Below, one piece after another: positions 1-4,756 of a DNA stretch of 5,277 nt (its first letter is position 1; each line of letters opens with the position of its first letter). The notes below the pieces were generated by a model. That model had not been told where the DNA came from and did no database searches. It saw only the letters and a list, made by a program, of their open reading frames with translations. This DNA is from Pedococcus sp. (GTDB taxonomy: Bacteria > Actinomycetota > Actinomycetes > Actinomycetales > Dermatophilaceae), in NCBI GenBank assembly GCA_025936615.1, contig JAICSZ010000180.1, positions 1-5,277 of the forward strand, written 5' to 3'. The translations under genes were made by a program, and so were the position numbers.

Positions 1-529
1 CGCTGGCCAGCATCCGCTCGCACACGGCATACAGCTCATCGGCCTCCGGGAGCCGACCGGGACCGGAGTCCACCCCGGTCAGCCGGCCCGACGCGGGCGG
101 GATCACGTGCACCCCGCGCTCGGTGAGCGTGCTGACGTTGGCCTGCGTGGCCGGGTGGTCCCACATCTCGGTGTGCATCGCCGGCGCCACCACGACGGGG
201 CAGGCCGCGGTGAGCAGCACGTTGGTGAGCAGGTCGTCGGCGAGCCCGGCGGCGGCCCGCGCCAGCAGGTCGGCGGTGGCGGGCGCGACGACCACCAGGT
301 CGGCGGACTGCCCGAGGCGCACGTGCGGGACCTCGTCGACGGCGGACCACACGTCGGTGTGCACCGGCTTGCCGGACAGGGCGGCCCACGTCGGGGCGCC
401 CACGAAGCGCAGCGCGGACTCGGTCGGCACGACGGTCACGTCGTGACCGTGCTCGGTGAACAGGCGCAGCAGGCTGCACGCCTTGTAGGCGGCGATGCCG
501 CCGCTGACACCGAGGACGACCCGCGCCAC
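1..529 (-). CDS. coaBC: CoaBC, N-terminal (CoaC) part: phosphopantothenoylcysteine decarboxylase; cut by window edge
   Basis: Bifunctional CoA-biosynthesis enzyme. CoaC is an FMN-dependent decarboxylase that turns phosphopantothenoylcysteine into phosphopantetheine. The CoaB ligase half should lie beyond the left edge. The visible 176 residues start at a GTG and match the CoaC flavoprotein fold: the VLGVSGGIAAYKA motif (about 5-17) for FMN binding, His69 in PHVRLGQSADL as the counterpart of the E. coli catalytic His75, VAPATADLLARAAAGLADDLL (81-101), and PAMHTEMW (116-123). E. coli has PAMN at the last motif, so the substrate-clamping Asn is His119 here. The E. coli flap cysteine (Cys158) aligns without gaps to Gly152 in SGRLTGVDSGPGRL. 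I recall both changes from mycobacterial CoaBC but could not check. The GTG is 7 nt after the rpoZ stop, so the two are probably co-transcribed. The Shine-Dalgarno sequence is weak. Identity is firm; only the C-terminus is missing. Confidence 0.96.
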   Translation of the reverse strand, partial: MARVVLGVSGGIAAYKACSLLRLFTEHGHDVTVVPTESALRFVGAPTWAALSGKPVHTDVWSAVDEVPHVRLGQSADLVVVAPATADLLARAAAGLADDLLTNVLLTAACPVVVAPAMHTEMWDHPATQANVSTLTERGVHVIPPASGRLTGVDSGPGRLPEADELYAVCERMLAS

Positions 530-536
530 GGCGGTG

Positions 537-800
537 TCAGCTCTCGATCGGCTCGGAGGTGACCAGGTCGTCGTTGATCTCGCGCAGCGCGATGGACAGC
601 GGCTTCTCGTGCACCTGGCTGTCCACGAGCGGGCCGACGTACTCCAGCAGGCCCTCCTGGAGCTGGCTGTAGTAGGCGTTGATCTGGCGCGCGCGCTTGG
701 CCGAGTAGATGACCAGGGCGTACTTGGAGTCGGCCTTGGTCAACAGGTCGTCGATCGGGGGGTTGGTGATGCCGATCGGGTTCGCGACGGTTCCGGACAC
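537..800 (-). CDS. rpoZ: DNA-directed RNA polymerase subunit omega
   Basis: Omega subunit, which helps fold and assemble beta' into RNA polymerase. The 87-residue product starts at a GTG and has the actinobacterial omega signature: [20 protein letters not shown] (13-32), then [13 protein letters not shown] (35-47), [10 protein letters not shown] (51-60) and [12 protein letters not shown] (64-75). The length fits Streptomyces omega (about 90) better than mycobacterial omega (about 110). The N-terminus lacks the Met-Ala-Arg sequence that forms part of ppGpp site 1 in E. coli omega. The gene lies 33 nt after the gmk stop, the loosest junction in the downstream block, and a possible promoter lies in the end of gmk. 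The coaBC GTG follows the stop by 7 nt. The start was chosen because family similarity begins just after it and a GAG lies about 6 nt upstream. A GTG 9 nt further upstream is out of frame. Confidence 0.97.
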   Translation of the reverse strand: MSGTVANPIGITNPPIDDLLTKADSKYALVIYSAKRARQINAYYSQLQEGLLEYVGPLVDSQVHEKPLSIALREINDDLVTSEPIES

Positions 801-833
801 GGGGTACTCACAGTCTGTTGTCGGGGGATCTGG

Positions 834-1418
834 TCAGTGGGATCGCATCAATGATACGAGTTCCTCGGCCGCCCGCCGAACGTCGTCGTTGACGATGGTC
901 TCGCCGAACTCCTCCTCGGCGGCCAGCTCGACCCTGGCGGTGTCGAGCCGACGGGCGCGTTCCTCCGCGTCCTCGGTGCCCCGGCCGACCAGCCGGCGCT
1001 CCAGCTCGGCCCAGCTCGGCGGTGCGAGGAACACGAACAGCGCCTCGGGCATCGAGGCCCTGACCTGGCGGGCGCCCTGCAGGTCGATCTCGAGCAGCGC
1101 CATCCGGTGGGCGGCCAGCGCCTCCTCCACCGGGCGGCGCGGGGTGCCGTAGTGGTTGCGGCCGTGCACGACCGCGGACTCGAGCAGCTCGCCGTCGCGC
1201 TCCATGCGCGCGAACTCGGCCTCGTCGACGAAGTGGTAGTGGACCCCGTCGACCTCGCCCGGACGCGGCCGGCGGGTGGTGGCACTCACGGACAGCCACA
1301 CCTCGGGGAAGTGCTCACGCACGTAGGCGGACACGGTGCCCTTGCCGACGGCCGTGGGACCCGCGAGGACGACGAGCCCGTGTCCCCTGTCGGGGGCCGC
1401 GTCAGGGGACTCGCTCAC
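834..1418 (-). CDS. gmk: Guanylate kinase
   Basis: Cytoplasmic ATP:GMP phosphotransferase, converting GMP to GDP. The 194 residues match the usual length. The Walker A P-loop is GPTAVGKGT (20-28), with Ala23 where many homologues have Gly. The GMP-binding segment [19 protein letters not shown] (43-61) carries Ser45, Arg49, Arg52 and Tyr61, corresponding to E. coli Ser37, Arg41, Arg44 and Tyr53. GELLE (76-80) and [12 protein letters not shown] (108-119) follow. The lid/ADP region includes FLAPPSW (130-136) and GRGTE (145-149). The GTG start overlaps the mIHF stop as GTGA, so translation is probably coupled. Its own Shine-Dalgarno (GAGG one base before GTG) is poorly spaced, which fits coupling. 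The last codons include GTA, TCA and TTG, unlike the GC-ending codons elsewhere (see rpoZ promoter). Family and function are clear. Confidence 0.98.
   Translation of the reverse strand: MSESPDAAPDRGHGLVVLAGPTAVGKGTVSAYVREHFPEVWLSVSATTRRPRPGEVDGVHYHFVDEAEFARMERDGELLESAVVHGRNHYGTPRRPVEEALAAHRMALLEIDLQGARQVRASMPEALFVFLAPPSWAELERRLVGRGTEDAEERARRLDTARVELAAEEEFGETIVNDDVRRAAEELVSLMRSH
851..880 (-). promoter_or_regulatory. Possible promoter for rpoZ-coaBC inside the 3' end of gmk
   Basis: On the minus strand a TATCAT hexamer (856 to 851) resembles an actinobacterial -10 element. TTCGGC lies 18 nt upstream (880 to 875) as a poor -35. A transcript would start near 844, about 44 nt before the rpoZ GTG. 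Supporting signs are the AT-rich codons GTA-TCA-TTG, unusual in this GC-rich gene, and the 33-nt gmk-rpoZ gap. This is prediction by eye. Short -10 matches occur by chance, so confidence is low. Confidence 0.3.
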
Positions 1419-1732
1419 GCCTCGTCGAAGCGGGTGAGCAGCGCGGAGATCTGGTTGGCGCCCAGACCGCGGACCCTGCGGCTCTCGGAGATGCCGACCT
1501 CCTCCATGATCTGGCGGGCGCGGACCCGGCCGACCCCGGGCATGGACTCGAGCAGGGCCGAGACCTTCATCTTGCCGACCACCTCGTTGTGCTTGCCGTC
1601 GGTGATGACCTCCTTGAGCGACCCCTGCGCGTACTTCAGCTTGTTCTTGACTGCGGCGCGCTCACGGCGGGCGACGGCGGCCTTCTCCAGGGCCGCGGCT
1701 CGCTGCTCCGGCGTCAACGGGGGAAGGGCCAC
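1415..1732 (-). CDS. mihF: Actinobacterial integration host factor (mIHF/sIHF family)
   Basis: Nucleoid-associated DNA-binding protein, unrelated in fold to E. coli IHF, that binds and bends DNA and affects supercoiling and global transcription. The GTG start at 1732 gives exactly 105 residues, the core length of the family, starting [19 protein letters not shown] good AAGGAG lies 8 nt upstream. The frame stays open to 1825, but the extra 31 residues do not resemble the family, and the probable -10 box lies inside that extension. Visible parts are a basic N-terminal helix (about 9-35), KMKVSALLE (54-62), the helix-two-turns-helix DNA-binding segment [18 protein letters not shown] (64-81), and [15 protein letters not shown] (85-99). 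The stop overlaps the gmk GTG as GTGA. Its position between pyrF and gmk is the classic actinobacterial context. Identity is secure. Confidence 0.96.
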   Translation of the reverse strand: MALPPLTPEQRAAALEKAAVARRERAAVKNKLKYAQGSLKEVITDGKHNEVVGKMKVSALLESMPGVGRVRARQIMEEVGISESRRVRGLGANQISALLTRFDEA

Positions 1733-1740
1733 AACAGCAA

Positions 1741-1746
1741 CTCCTT
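1741..1746 (-). promoter_or_regulatory. Shine-Dalgarno sequence that fixes the mIHF start
   Basis: AAGGAG on the minus strand, 8 nt before the GTG at 1732. It is the best ribosome binding site in the 5' region of this reading frame. It supports the 105-residue protein over longer in-frame versions. Confidence 0.8.
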
Positions 1747-1815
1747 GTGCGTCGTGCGGATCGATGTCGTGCGATGCGGACTGCGACCGCACGGGGGCGA
1801 CGGGGACGAGGCTCG

Positions 1816-1844
1816 ACTCTAGCAACGGGCCCCGCCGGTTTCTC
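1816..1844 (-). promoter_or_regulatory. Probable promoter for mIHF-gmk
   Basis: On the minus strand TAGAGT (1821 to 1816) fits the TAGRRT -10 consensus of the principal actinobacterial sigma factor (HrdB/SigA type). No good TTGACA stands at the right distance; with a 17-nt spacer the -35 hexamer would be GAGAAA. Transcription would start near 1809, giving a leader of about 77 nt before the GTG at 1732. The location in the only sizeable gap between genes (pyrF stop to mIHF start) supports it. The -35 position falls within the hairpin described separately. Confidence 0.45.
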
Positions 1845-1851
1845 GGCGAGG
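1830..1851 (-). terminator. GC-rich hairpin after pyrF, possible terminator or attenuating structure
   Basis: On the minus strand the arms CCTCGCCG and CGGCGGGG pair over 8 bp (7 Watson-Crick and one T-G) around the loop AGAAAC. The hairpin begins 21 nt after the pyrF stop. No T-run follows, so it is not a textbook intrinsic terminator, although U-less hairpins have been proposed to act as such in actinobacteria. It could partly separate the pyr genes from mIHF transcription. Chance pairing is a real alternative in DNA this GC-rich. Confidence 0.4.
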
Positions 1852-1872
1852 TTGGCGCAGCAAGAGCAGCAC

Positions 1873-2727
1873 TCAGCGCAGGGCTGCGGCGAGCTCCTCG
1901 CTGGTGCGCAGCGCCCGGTCCCGCAGCGTCCCGGCGTCCGGCCCCGCCGAGAGCACGTCACGGCTGCTGGCGGCCAGGACGTTGGGCAGCGCGGCCCCGA
2001 AGACCTGGCGCAGCCCCCCGGCGGTGCCGCCCTGGGCACCCACGCCGGGCGCCAGCAGCGGCCCGTTCGCGGCCGCCAGGTCGATCCCCCGCTCCTGCAC
2101 CGCGGTGCCCACAGTGGCACCCACGACCAGTCCGACGCTGCCGAGCTCGCCCCGCTCGCGGGCCGCGGCGTTCTCCGCTGCGGCCCCGTGCAGCATCGCC
2201 TCGGCGACGCTCACCCCGTCGAGCCGCGCGTGCTGGACGCTGCGGCCCTCGGGGTTCGAGGTCAGCCCGAGGACGAACACCCCCCGCCCCGTCTGCGCGG
2301 CGAGGTCGAGCGCAGGGCGCAGCGACTCGAAACCGAGGTAGGGGCTGGCGGTCACCGCATCCGCGGGCGCCACGGCGTCCTTGCCGAGGTAGGCCTCGGC
2401 ATAGGCGGCCATGGTGCTGCCGATGTCACCACGCTTGGCGTCGAGGATGACGAGCGTGCCTGCCTGGCGCAACGCCAGGACCGCGCGCTCGAGCACGGCG
2501 ACCCCACGCGAGCCGAACACCTCGAAGAAGGCCGACTGCGGCTTGACCACGCCGACGTGCCCGGCGAAGGCCTCGACGCAGGCGTCGGTGAAGCGGGCCA
2601 GCCCCTCGACGTCGTAACCCAGCCCCCAGGACTCCACCAGCGCCCGGTGCGGGTCGATGCCTGCGCACAGCGGTCCGTGCGCGTCCACCGCCGTGCGCAG
2701 GCGTTGCCCGAAGGTCAGGTCCGTCAT
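1873..2727 (-). CDS. pyrF: Orotidine 5'-phosphate decarboxylase (type 2)
   Basis: Last step of UMP synthesis: decarboxylates OMP to UMP in the cytoplasm. The 284-residue length and sequence fit the larger type 2 family found in actinobacteria. The catalytic charge network is complete: Lys62 in VVKPQSAFFE, then Asp96, Lys98 and Asp101 in LDAKRGDIGSTM (95-106), where Lys98 is the proton donor. SPYLGFESL (128-136) and the phosphate-binding end PGVGAQGG (227-234) with SSRD (254-257, Arg256) follow. The ATG at 2727 lies 7 nt after the pyrD stop, with GAGGTGG just upstream. The frame is open to 2934, but that extension reads through pyrD antiparallel-free codons in another frame and is not protein-like. 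The stop at 1873 is followed by a hairpin, so this is probably the last gene of the pyrimidine block. Confidence 0.97.
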   Translation of the reverse strand: MTDLTFGQRLRTAVDAHGPLCAGIDPHRALVESWGLGYDVEGLARFTDACVEAFAGHVGVVKPQSAFFEVFGSRGVAVLERAVLALRQAGTLVILDAKRGDIGSTMAAYAEAYLGKDAVAPADAVTASPYLGFESLRPALDLAAQTGRGVFVLGLTSNPEGRSVQHARLDGVSVAEAMLHGAAAENAAARERGELGSVGLVVGATVGTAVQERGIDLAAANGPLLAPGVGAQGGTAGGLRQVFGAALPNVLAASSRDVLSAGPDAGTLRDRALRTSEELAAALR

Positions 2728-2734
2728 CTCCACC

Positions 2735-3769
2735 TCACGCGATCCTCTCGTGTGCCACGCCCACCGCATCGGTGAGTCGCTCGAAGCCCTTCTGGTGCAA
2801 CAGGTCCCGCAGCTCGCGGCCCACGCGCACCGGGGCTGAGGGGTCGTTGAAGGTGGCCGTGCCCACCTGGACGGCGCTCGCACCGGCAGCCACCAGCTCG
2901 AGGGCGTCACGCCCGGTGCGCACTCCCCCGACACCGATGACCGGCACCGTCGGCAGCCGGCCCTCCAGCATCGCGGCCCGTGTCTGCCACACCGCTCGCA
3001 CCGCCACCGGGCGCACCGCGGGACCGCTGAGACCGCCGGTGACGCCGGCGACCTGCGGCCGGAGCCGGTCGGTGTCGATGACCATGCCGAGCAGCGTGTT
3101 GATCATGGTCAGGCCGTCGGCGCCGGCCTCGACGCAGGCTTGGGCCACCTGGACGATGTCGGTCACGTCGGGCGTCAGCTTGGCGAAGACCGGCACGTCC
3201 CTGGGCAGCCGCTCGCGCACGAGCGACACCACCGCGGCGGACGCGACCGGGTCGCAGGCGAAGACCAGGCCGCGGTTGGCGACGTTGGGGCAGGAGATGT
3301 TGACCTCGACCCCGGCTACCGCGTCGAACGCCTCGCTGTCCCTGAGCACACCGGCCACGTCGGCGAACTCGACGCTCGTGTTGCCCGCGATCGACACCAG
3401 CACGCGGGCGCCGGCCTGCTTGAGCCAGGCGAGGTCCTTCTCCACGAACGCGGTGATCCCCGGTCCCTGCAGCCCGATCGAGTTGAGCATGCCCGACGGG
3501 GTCTCGGCCATCCGTGGCGTGCCCCGCCCCGACCGCGGGTCGGCCATCACCGACTTGGTGACGAACGCCCCGAGCTCGGTGATGTCGAGGAAGCGGGCCA
3601 GCTCGCGGCCGTTGGCCGCACAGCCCGAGGCCGTCATCATCGGGCTCGGCAGCCGCGCCCCGGCCAGGTCCACGGACATGTCCACGGCTGCACTGGTGGG
3701 CGGCTCCGCTTCCAGCGTCGCCGCCTCGTGCGCCTGCTCGGTATGCCGCGTGGTTGCGAAGAGTCCCAT
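2735..3769 (-). CDS. pyrD: Dihydroorotate dehydrogenase B, catalytic subunit (class 1B)
   Basis: Cytoplasmic FMN enzyme oxidising dihydroorotate to orotate. With PyrK just upstream it should pass electrons to NAD+. The TIM-barrel core starts near residue 31 (MSVDLAGARLPSPMMTASG). Key residues are Lys72 in FVTKSV, the NSIGLQGPG segment (96-104), VEVNISCPNV (154-163) with the catalytic base Cys160 plus Asn157 and Asn162, Lys197 in FAKLTPDVTD, Asn224 in MINT, and the FMN-phosphate loops IGVGGVRTGRDALE and VQVGTATF. A cysteine base marks class 1; class 2 uses serine. The 344 residues exceed the usual 305-315 because of a polar N-terminal extension of about 30 residues. Its first codons look like a decayed third copy of the 50-bp repeat just upstream. 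The ATG has GGAGG 6 nt before it and overlaps the TGA of a 16-codon micro-ORF. Met31 is a possible alternative start but lacks comparable support. Confidence 0.95.
   Translation of the reverse strand: MGLFATTRHTEQAHEAATLEAEPPTSAAVDMSVDLAGARLPSPMMTASGCAANGRELARFLDITELGAFVTKSVMADPRSGRGTPRMAETPSGMLNSIGLQGPGITAFVEKDLAWLKQAGARVLVSIAGNTSVEFADVAGVLRDSEAFDAVAGVEVNISCPNVANRGLVFACDPVASAAVVSLVRERLPRDVPVFAKLTPDVTDIVQVAQACVEAGADGLTMINTLLGMVIDTDRLRPQVAGVTGGLSGPAVRPVAVRAVWQTRAAMLEGRLPTVPVIGVGGVRTGRDALELVAAGASAVQVGTATFNDPSAPVRVGRELRDLLHQKGFERLTDAVGVAHERIA
3711..3769 (-). repeat. Degenerate third repeat copy forming the 5' codons of pyrD
   Basis: The start of pyrD keeps ATGGGA, then an 11-base identical block ACCACGCGGCA displaced by 4 bases from the 50-bp period, then GAGCAG and GAGGCG. 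Alignment to the two clean copies needs gaps and is by eye. It suggests that the repeat arose from the pyrD translation start region and that this copy has since diverged as coding sequence. Confidence 0.55.
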
Positions 3770-3819
3770 CAGTCGCCTCCTGCTCCCTGTGCCGCGTGGT
3801 CACTGAGCCAGATTCCCAT
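3769..3819 (-). CDS. Micro-ORF 2, 16 codons, stop overlapping the pyrD start
   Basis: Reads MGIWLSDHAAQGAGGD, then TGA. It starts at the ATG of repeat copy 2, 6 nt after AGAGG, a slightly weakened Shine-Dalgarno. Its stop overlaps the pyrD ATG as TGATG, an arrangement that permits termination-reinitiation. It differs from micro-ORF 1 at residues 3 (Ile/Thr) and 14 (Gly/Arg). Both changes are non-synonymous, so there is no sign that the peptide itself is conserved. It may be a relay for ribosomes into pyrD or a by-product of the duplication. Translation is inferred only from the signals present; I recognise no homologue. Confidence 0.35.
   Translation of the reverse strand: MGIWLSDHAAQGAGGD
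3776..3780 (-). promoter_or_regulatory. Shine-Dalgarno of pyrD
   Basis: GGAGG on the minus strand, 6 nt before the pyrD ATG at 3769, at the end of repeat copy 2 and inside micro-ORF 2. It supports 3769 as the start rather than the internal Met31. The equivalent site before micro-ORF 2 (3826-3830) reads AGAGG. Confidence 0.75.
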
Positions 3820-3869
3820 CAGTCGCCTCTTGCTCCCTGTGCCGCGTGGTCACTGAGCCAGGTTCCCAT
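3819..3869 (-). CDS. Micro-ORF 1, 16 codons, between pyrK and pyrD
   Basis: Reads [16 protein letters not shown], then TGA. Its ATG overlaps the pyrK stop as TGATG, and its own stop overlaps the next ATG in the same way. GGAGGTG, a strong Shine-Dalgarno inside the last pyrK codons, lies 4 nt before the ATG. This is the position where pyrD itself would be expected to start if the genes overlapped directly, so the frame may derive from a duplicated pyrD 5' end. The peptide is short, has no recognisable motif, and may have no function of its own. Confidence 0.35.
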   Translation of the reverse strand: MGTWLSDHAAQGARGD

Positions 3870-4756
3870 CACTCACCTCCCGCTCGTGAGGCCGCGGGAA
3901 CCCGTGGTGCGCCGACCGCGTCGGCCGGCACGCGGCACACCCCGTCGTCGAAGCAGTCCCAACGCACGCGGTCGCCACGGAACACCGGACCCTCGACGCA
4001 GGAGCGCACCATCCGAGTGAGCCCGTCGTTGCCCGTCACCGGCATGACGCAGGTCATGCACACCCCGATGCCGCAGGCCATCGACTCCTCCACCGCCACC
4101 TGCGCGACAGCACCCTCGGCCGTCGCCACGTCCGTGATCGACCTCAGCATCCCCATGGGCCCGCAGCCGTAGACGACTCCGGCGCTGGTCCGCCTGACGA
4201 CGTCGGGCAGCACGTCGGAGACCCAGCCCGGGGTCCCGGCCGAGCCGTCGTCGGTGGTCACGGTGACCCCGTCGGCGCAGCGCCCGGCCTCGGCCACACC
4301 GAACAGCTTCTGCTCGGTCGCCGCACCGAGCACCAGCTCGACGTGGCAGCCGCGCTCGCGCAGCGCCTCGGCGAGCCAGAAGAGCGGCGCGCTGCCGTAG
4401 CCGCCGCCGACCAGCACGCACGCCACCGGCTCCGCCGGGAGTGGGAAGGGGCGCCCCAGCGGGCCGATGACCTCGACCTCGTCGTGGGCGCGCAGCCGGG
4501 TGAGCCACTCGGTGCCCGGGCCGACCGGCGAGATGACGACGTCCACGGTGCCGCCTCGCGCGCCCGACGGGCTGGCCTTGTGGATCGAGAAGCAGCGGCG
4601 CAGCAGGTTCCCGCTGGCCGGTCCGCCGACCGCCAGCGCCACGAACTGCCCGGGACGGGCGTGCTCGGCCAGGCCCGGCGCGACGATGGTGAGGTGGTGG
4701 TAGGCGCCGGCCCGGCGCGTGGCGACGAGCTCACCGGTCACCGAGACCGGGCTCAC
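3869..4756 (-). CDS. pyrK: Dihydroorotate dehydrogenase B, electron-transfer subunit
   Basis: Flavin/iron-sulfur subunit that takes electrons from PyrD's FMN through a [2Fe-2S] cluster and FAD to NAD+. The 295 residues begin with a ferredoxin-reductase-type FAD barrel (about 1-108). PGQFVAL (35-41) and RCFSI (54-58, the RxxS flavin motif) are visible. The nucleotide-binding domain follows, with [10 protein letters not shown] (116-125) and [10 protein letters not shown] (195-204). The cluster ligands are Cys228, Cys233, Cys236 and Cys253 in the pattern C-x4-C-x2-C-x16-C, diagnostic of PyrK. A C-terminal tail carries two further cysteines (268, 274) of unknown role. It makes the protein about 30 residues longer than PyrK of low-GC bacteria. 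The GTG start overlaps the carB stop as GTGA, with GGAG 7 nt upstream. The stop overlaps the ATG of micro-ORF 1. Adjacency to a class 1B pyrD supports the assignment. Confidence 0.96.
   Translation of the reverse strand: MSPVSVTGELVATRRAGAYHHLTIVAPGLAEHARPGQFVALAVGGPASGNLLRRCFSIHKASPSGARGGTVDVVISPVGPGTEWLTRLRAHDEVEVIGPLGRPFPLPAEPVACVLVGGGYGSAPLFWLAEALRERGCHVELVLGAATEQKLFGVAEAGRCADGVTVTTDDGSAGTPGWVSDVLPDVVRRTSAGVVYGCGPMGMLRSITDVATAEGAVAQVAVEESMACGIGVCMTCVMPVTGNDGLTRMVRSCVEGPVFRGDRVRWDCFDDGVCRVPADAVGAPRVPAASRAGGE

Larger units (their letters stand above)
3770..3869 (-). repeat. Two tandem 50-bp repeats in the pyrK-pyrD spacer
   Basis: Copy 1 is 3869 to 3820 and copy 2 is 3819 to 3770, identical at 48 of 50 positions. 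The differences are C/T at 3862/3812 and A/G at 3830/3780. Each unit begins with ATGGGA. It then holds an imperfect hairpin (3858-3832 and 3808-3782): arms GCTC/GAGC, GTG/CAC and CC/GG around the loop ACGC. It ends with the ribosome binding site for the next ATG. Because 50 is not a multiple of three, each unit shifts frame and ends in TGA overlapping the next start. The A/G difference falls in the Shine-Dalgarno: AGAGG before copy 2, GGAGG before pyrD. The last 18 bases before copy 1's ATG, in pyrK, match the equivalent bases of copy 2 at 15 of 18. Confidence 0.95.

Noticed and set aside
801..833. Two GGGATC words near the gmk-rpoZ junction as a possible operator
   Set aside because: A 6-base match in GC-rich DNA with no symmetry around the proposed promoter; easily chance.
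1107..2450. Long plus-strand open frame of 447 residues, and a second at 1747-2775
   Set aside because: They lie opposite gmk, mIHF and pyrF, are rich in Arg/Ala/Pro/Gly without domains, and reflect the GC-rich antisense frames of real genes.
2728..2934. N-terminal extension of pyrF upstream of 2727
   Set aside because: This part overlaps the end of pyrD in another frame and has shadow-like composition. Family similarity starts right after the ATG at 2727, which has a Shine-Dalgarno sequence.
2772..3806. Plus-strand frame opposite pyrD, 344 residues
   Set aside because: Almost the same extent as pyrD on the other strand, low-complexity Ser/Thr/Ala composition and no motif. A mirror frame of pyrD.
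3770..3869. CRISPR array or mobile-element end
   Set aside because: The two units are directly adjacent with no variable spacers, and no terminal inverted repeats or transposase are present. A simple tandem duplication explains it.
3754..4020. Plus-strand frame across the repeats giving a repetitive Cys/Pro/Ser peptide
   Set aside because: The repetition comes only from the 50-bp DNA repeat read on the wrong strand. No convincing start signal and no context for a plus-strand gene.
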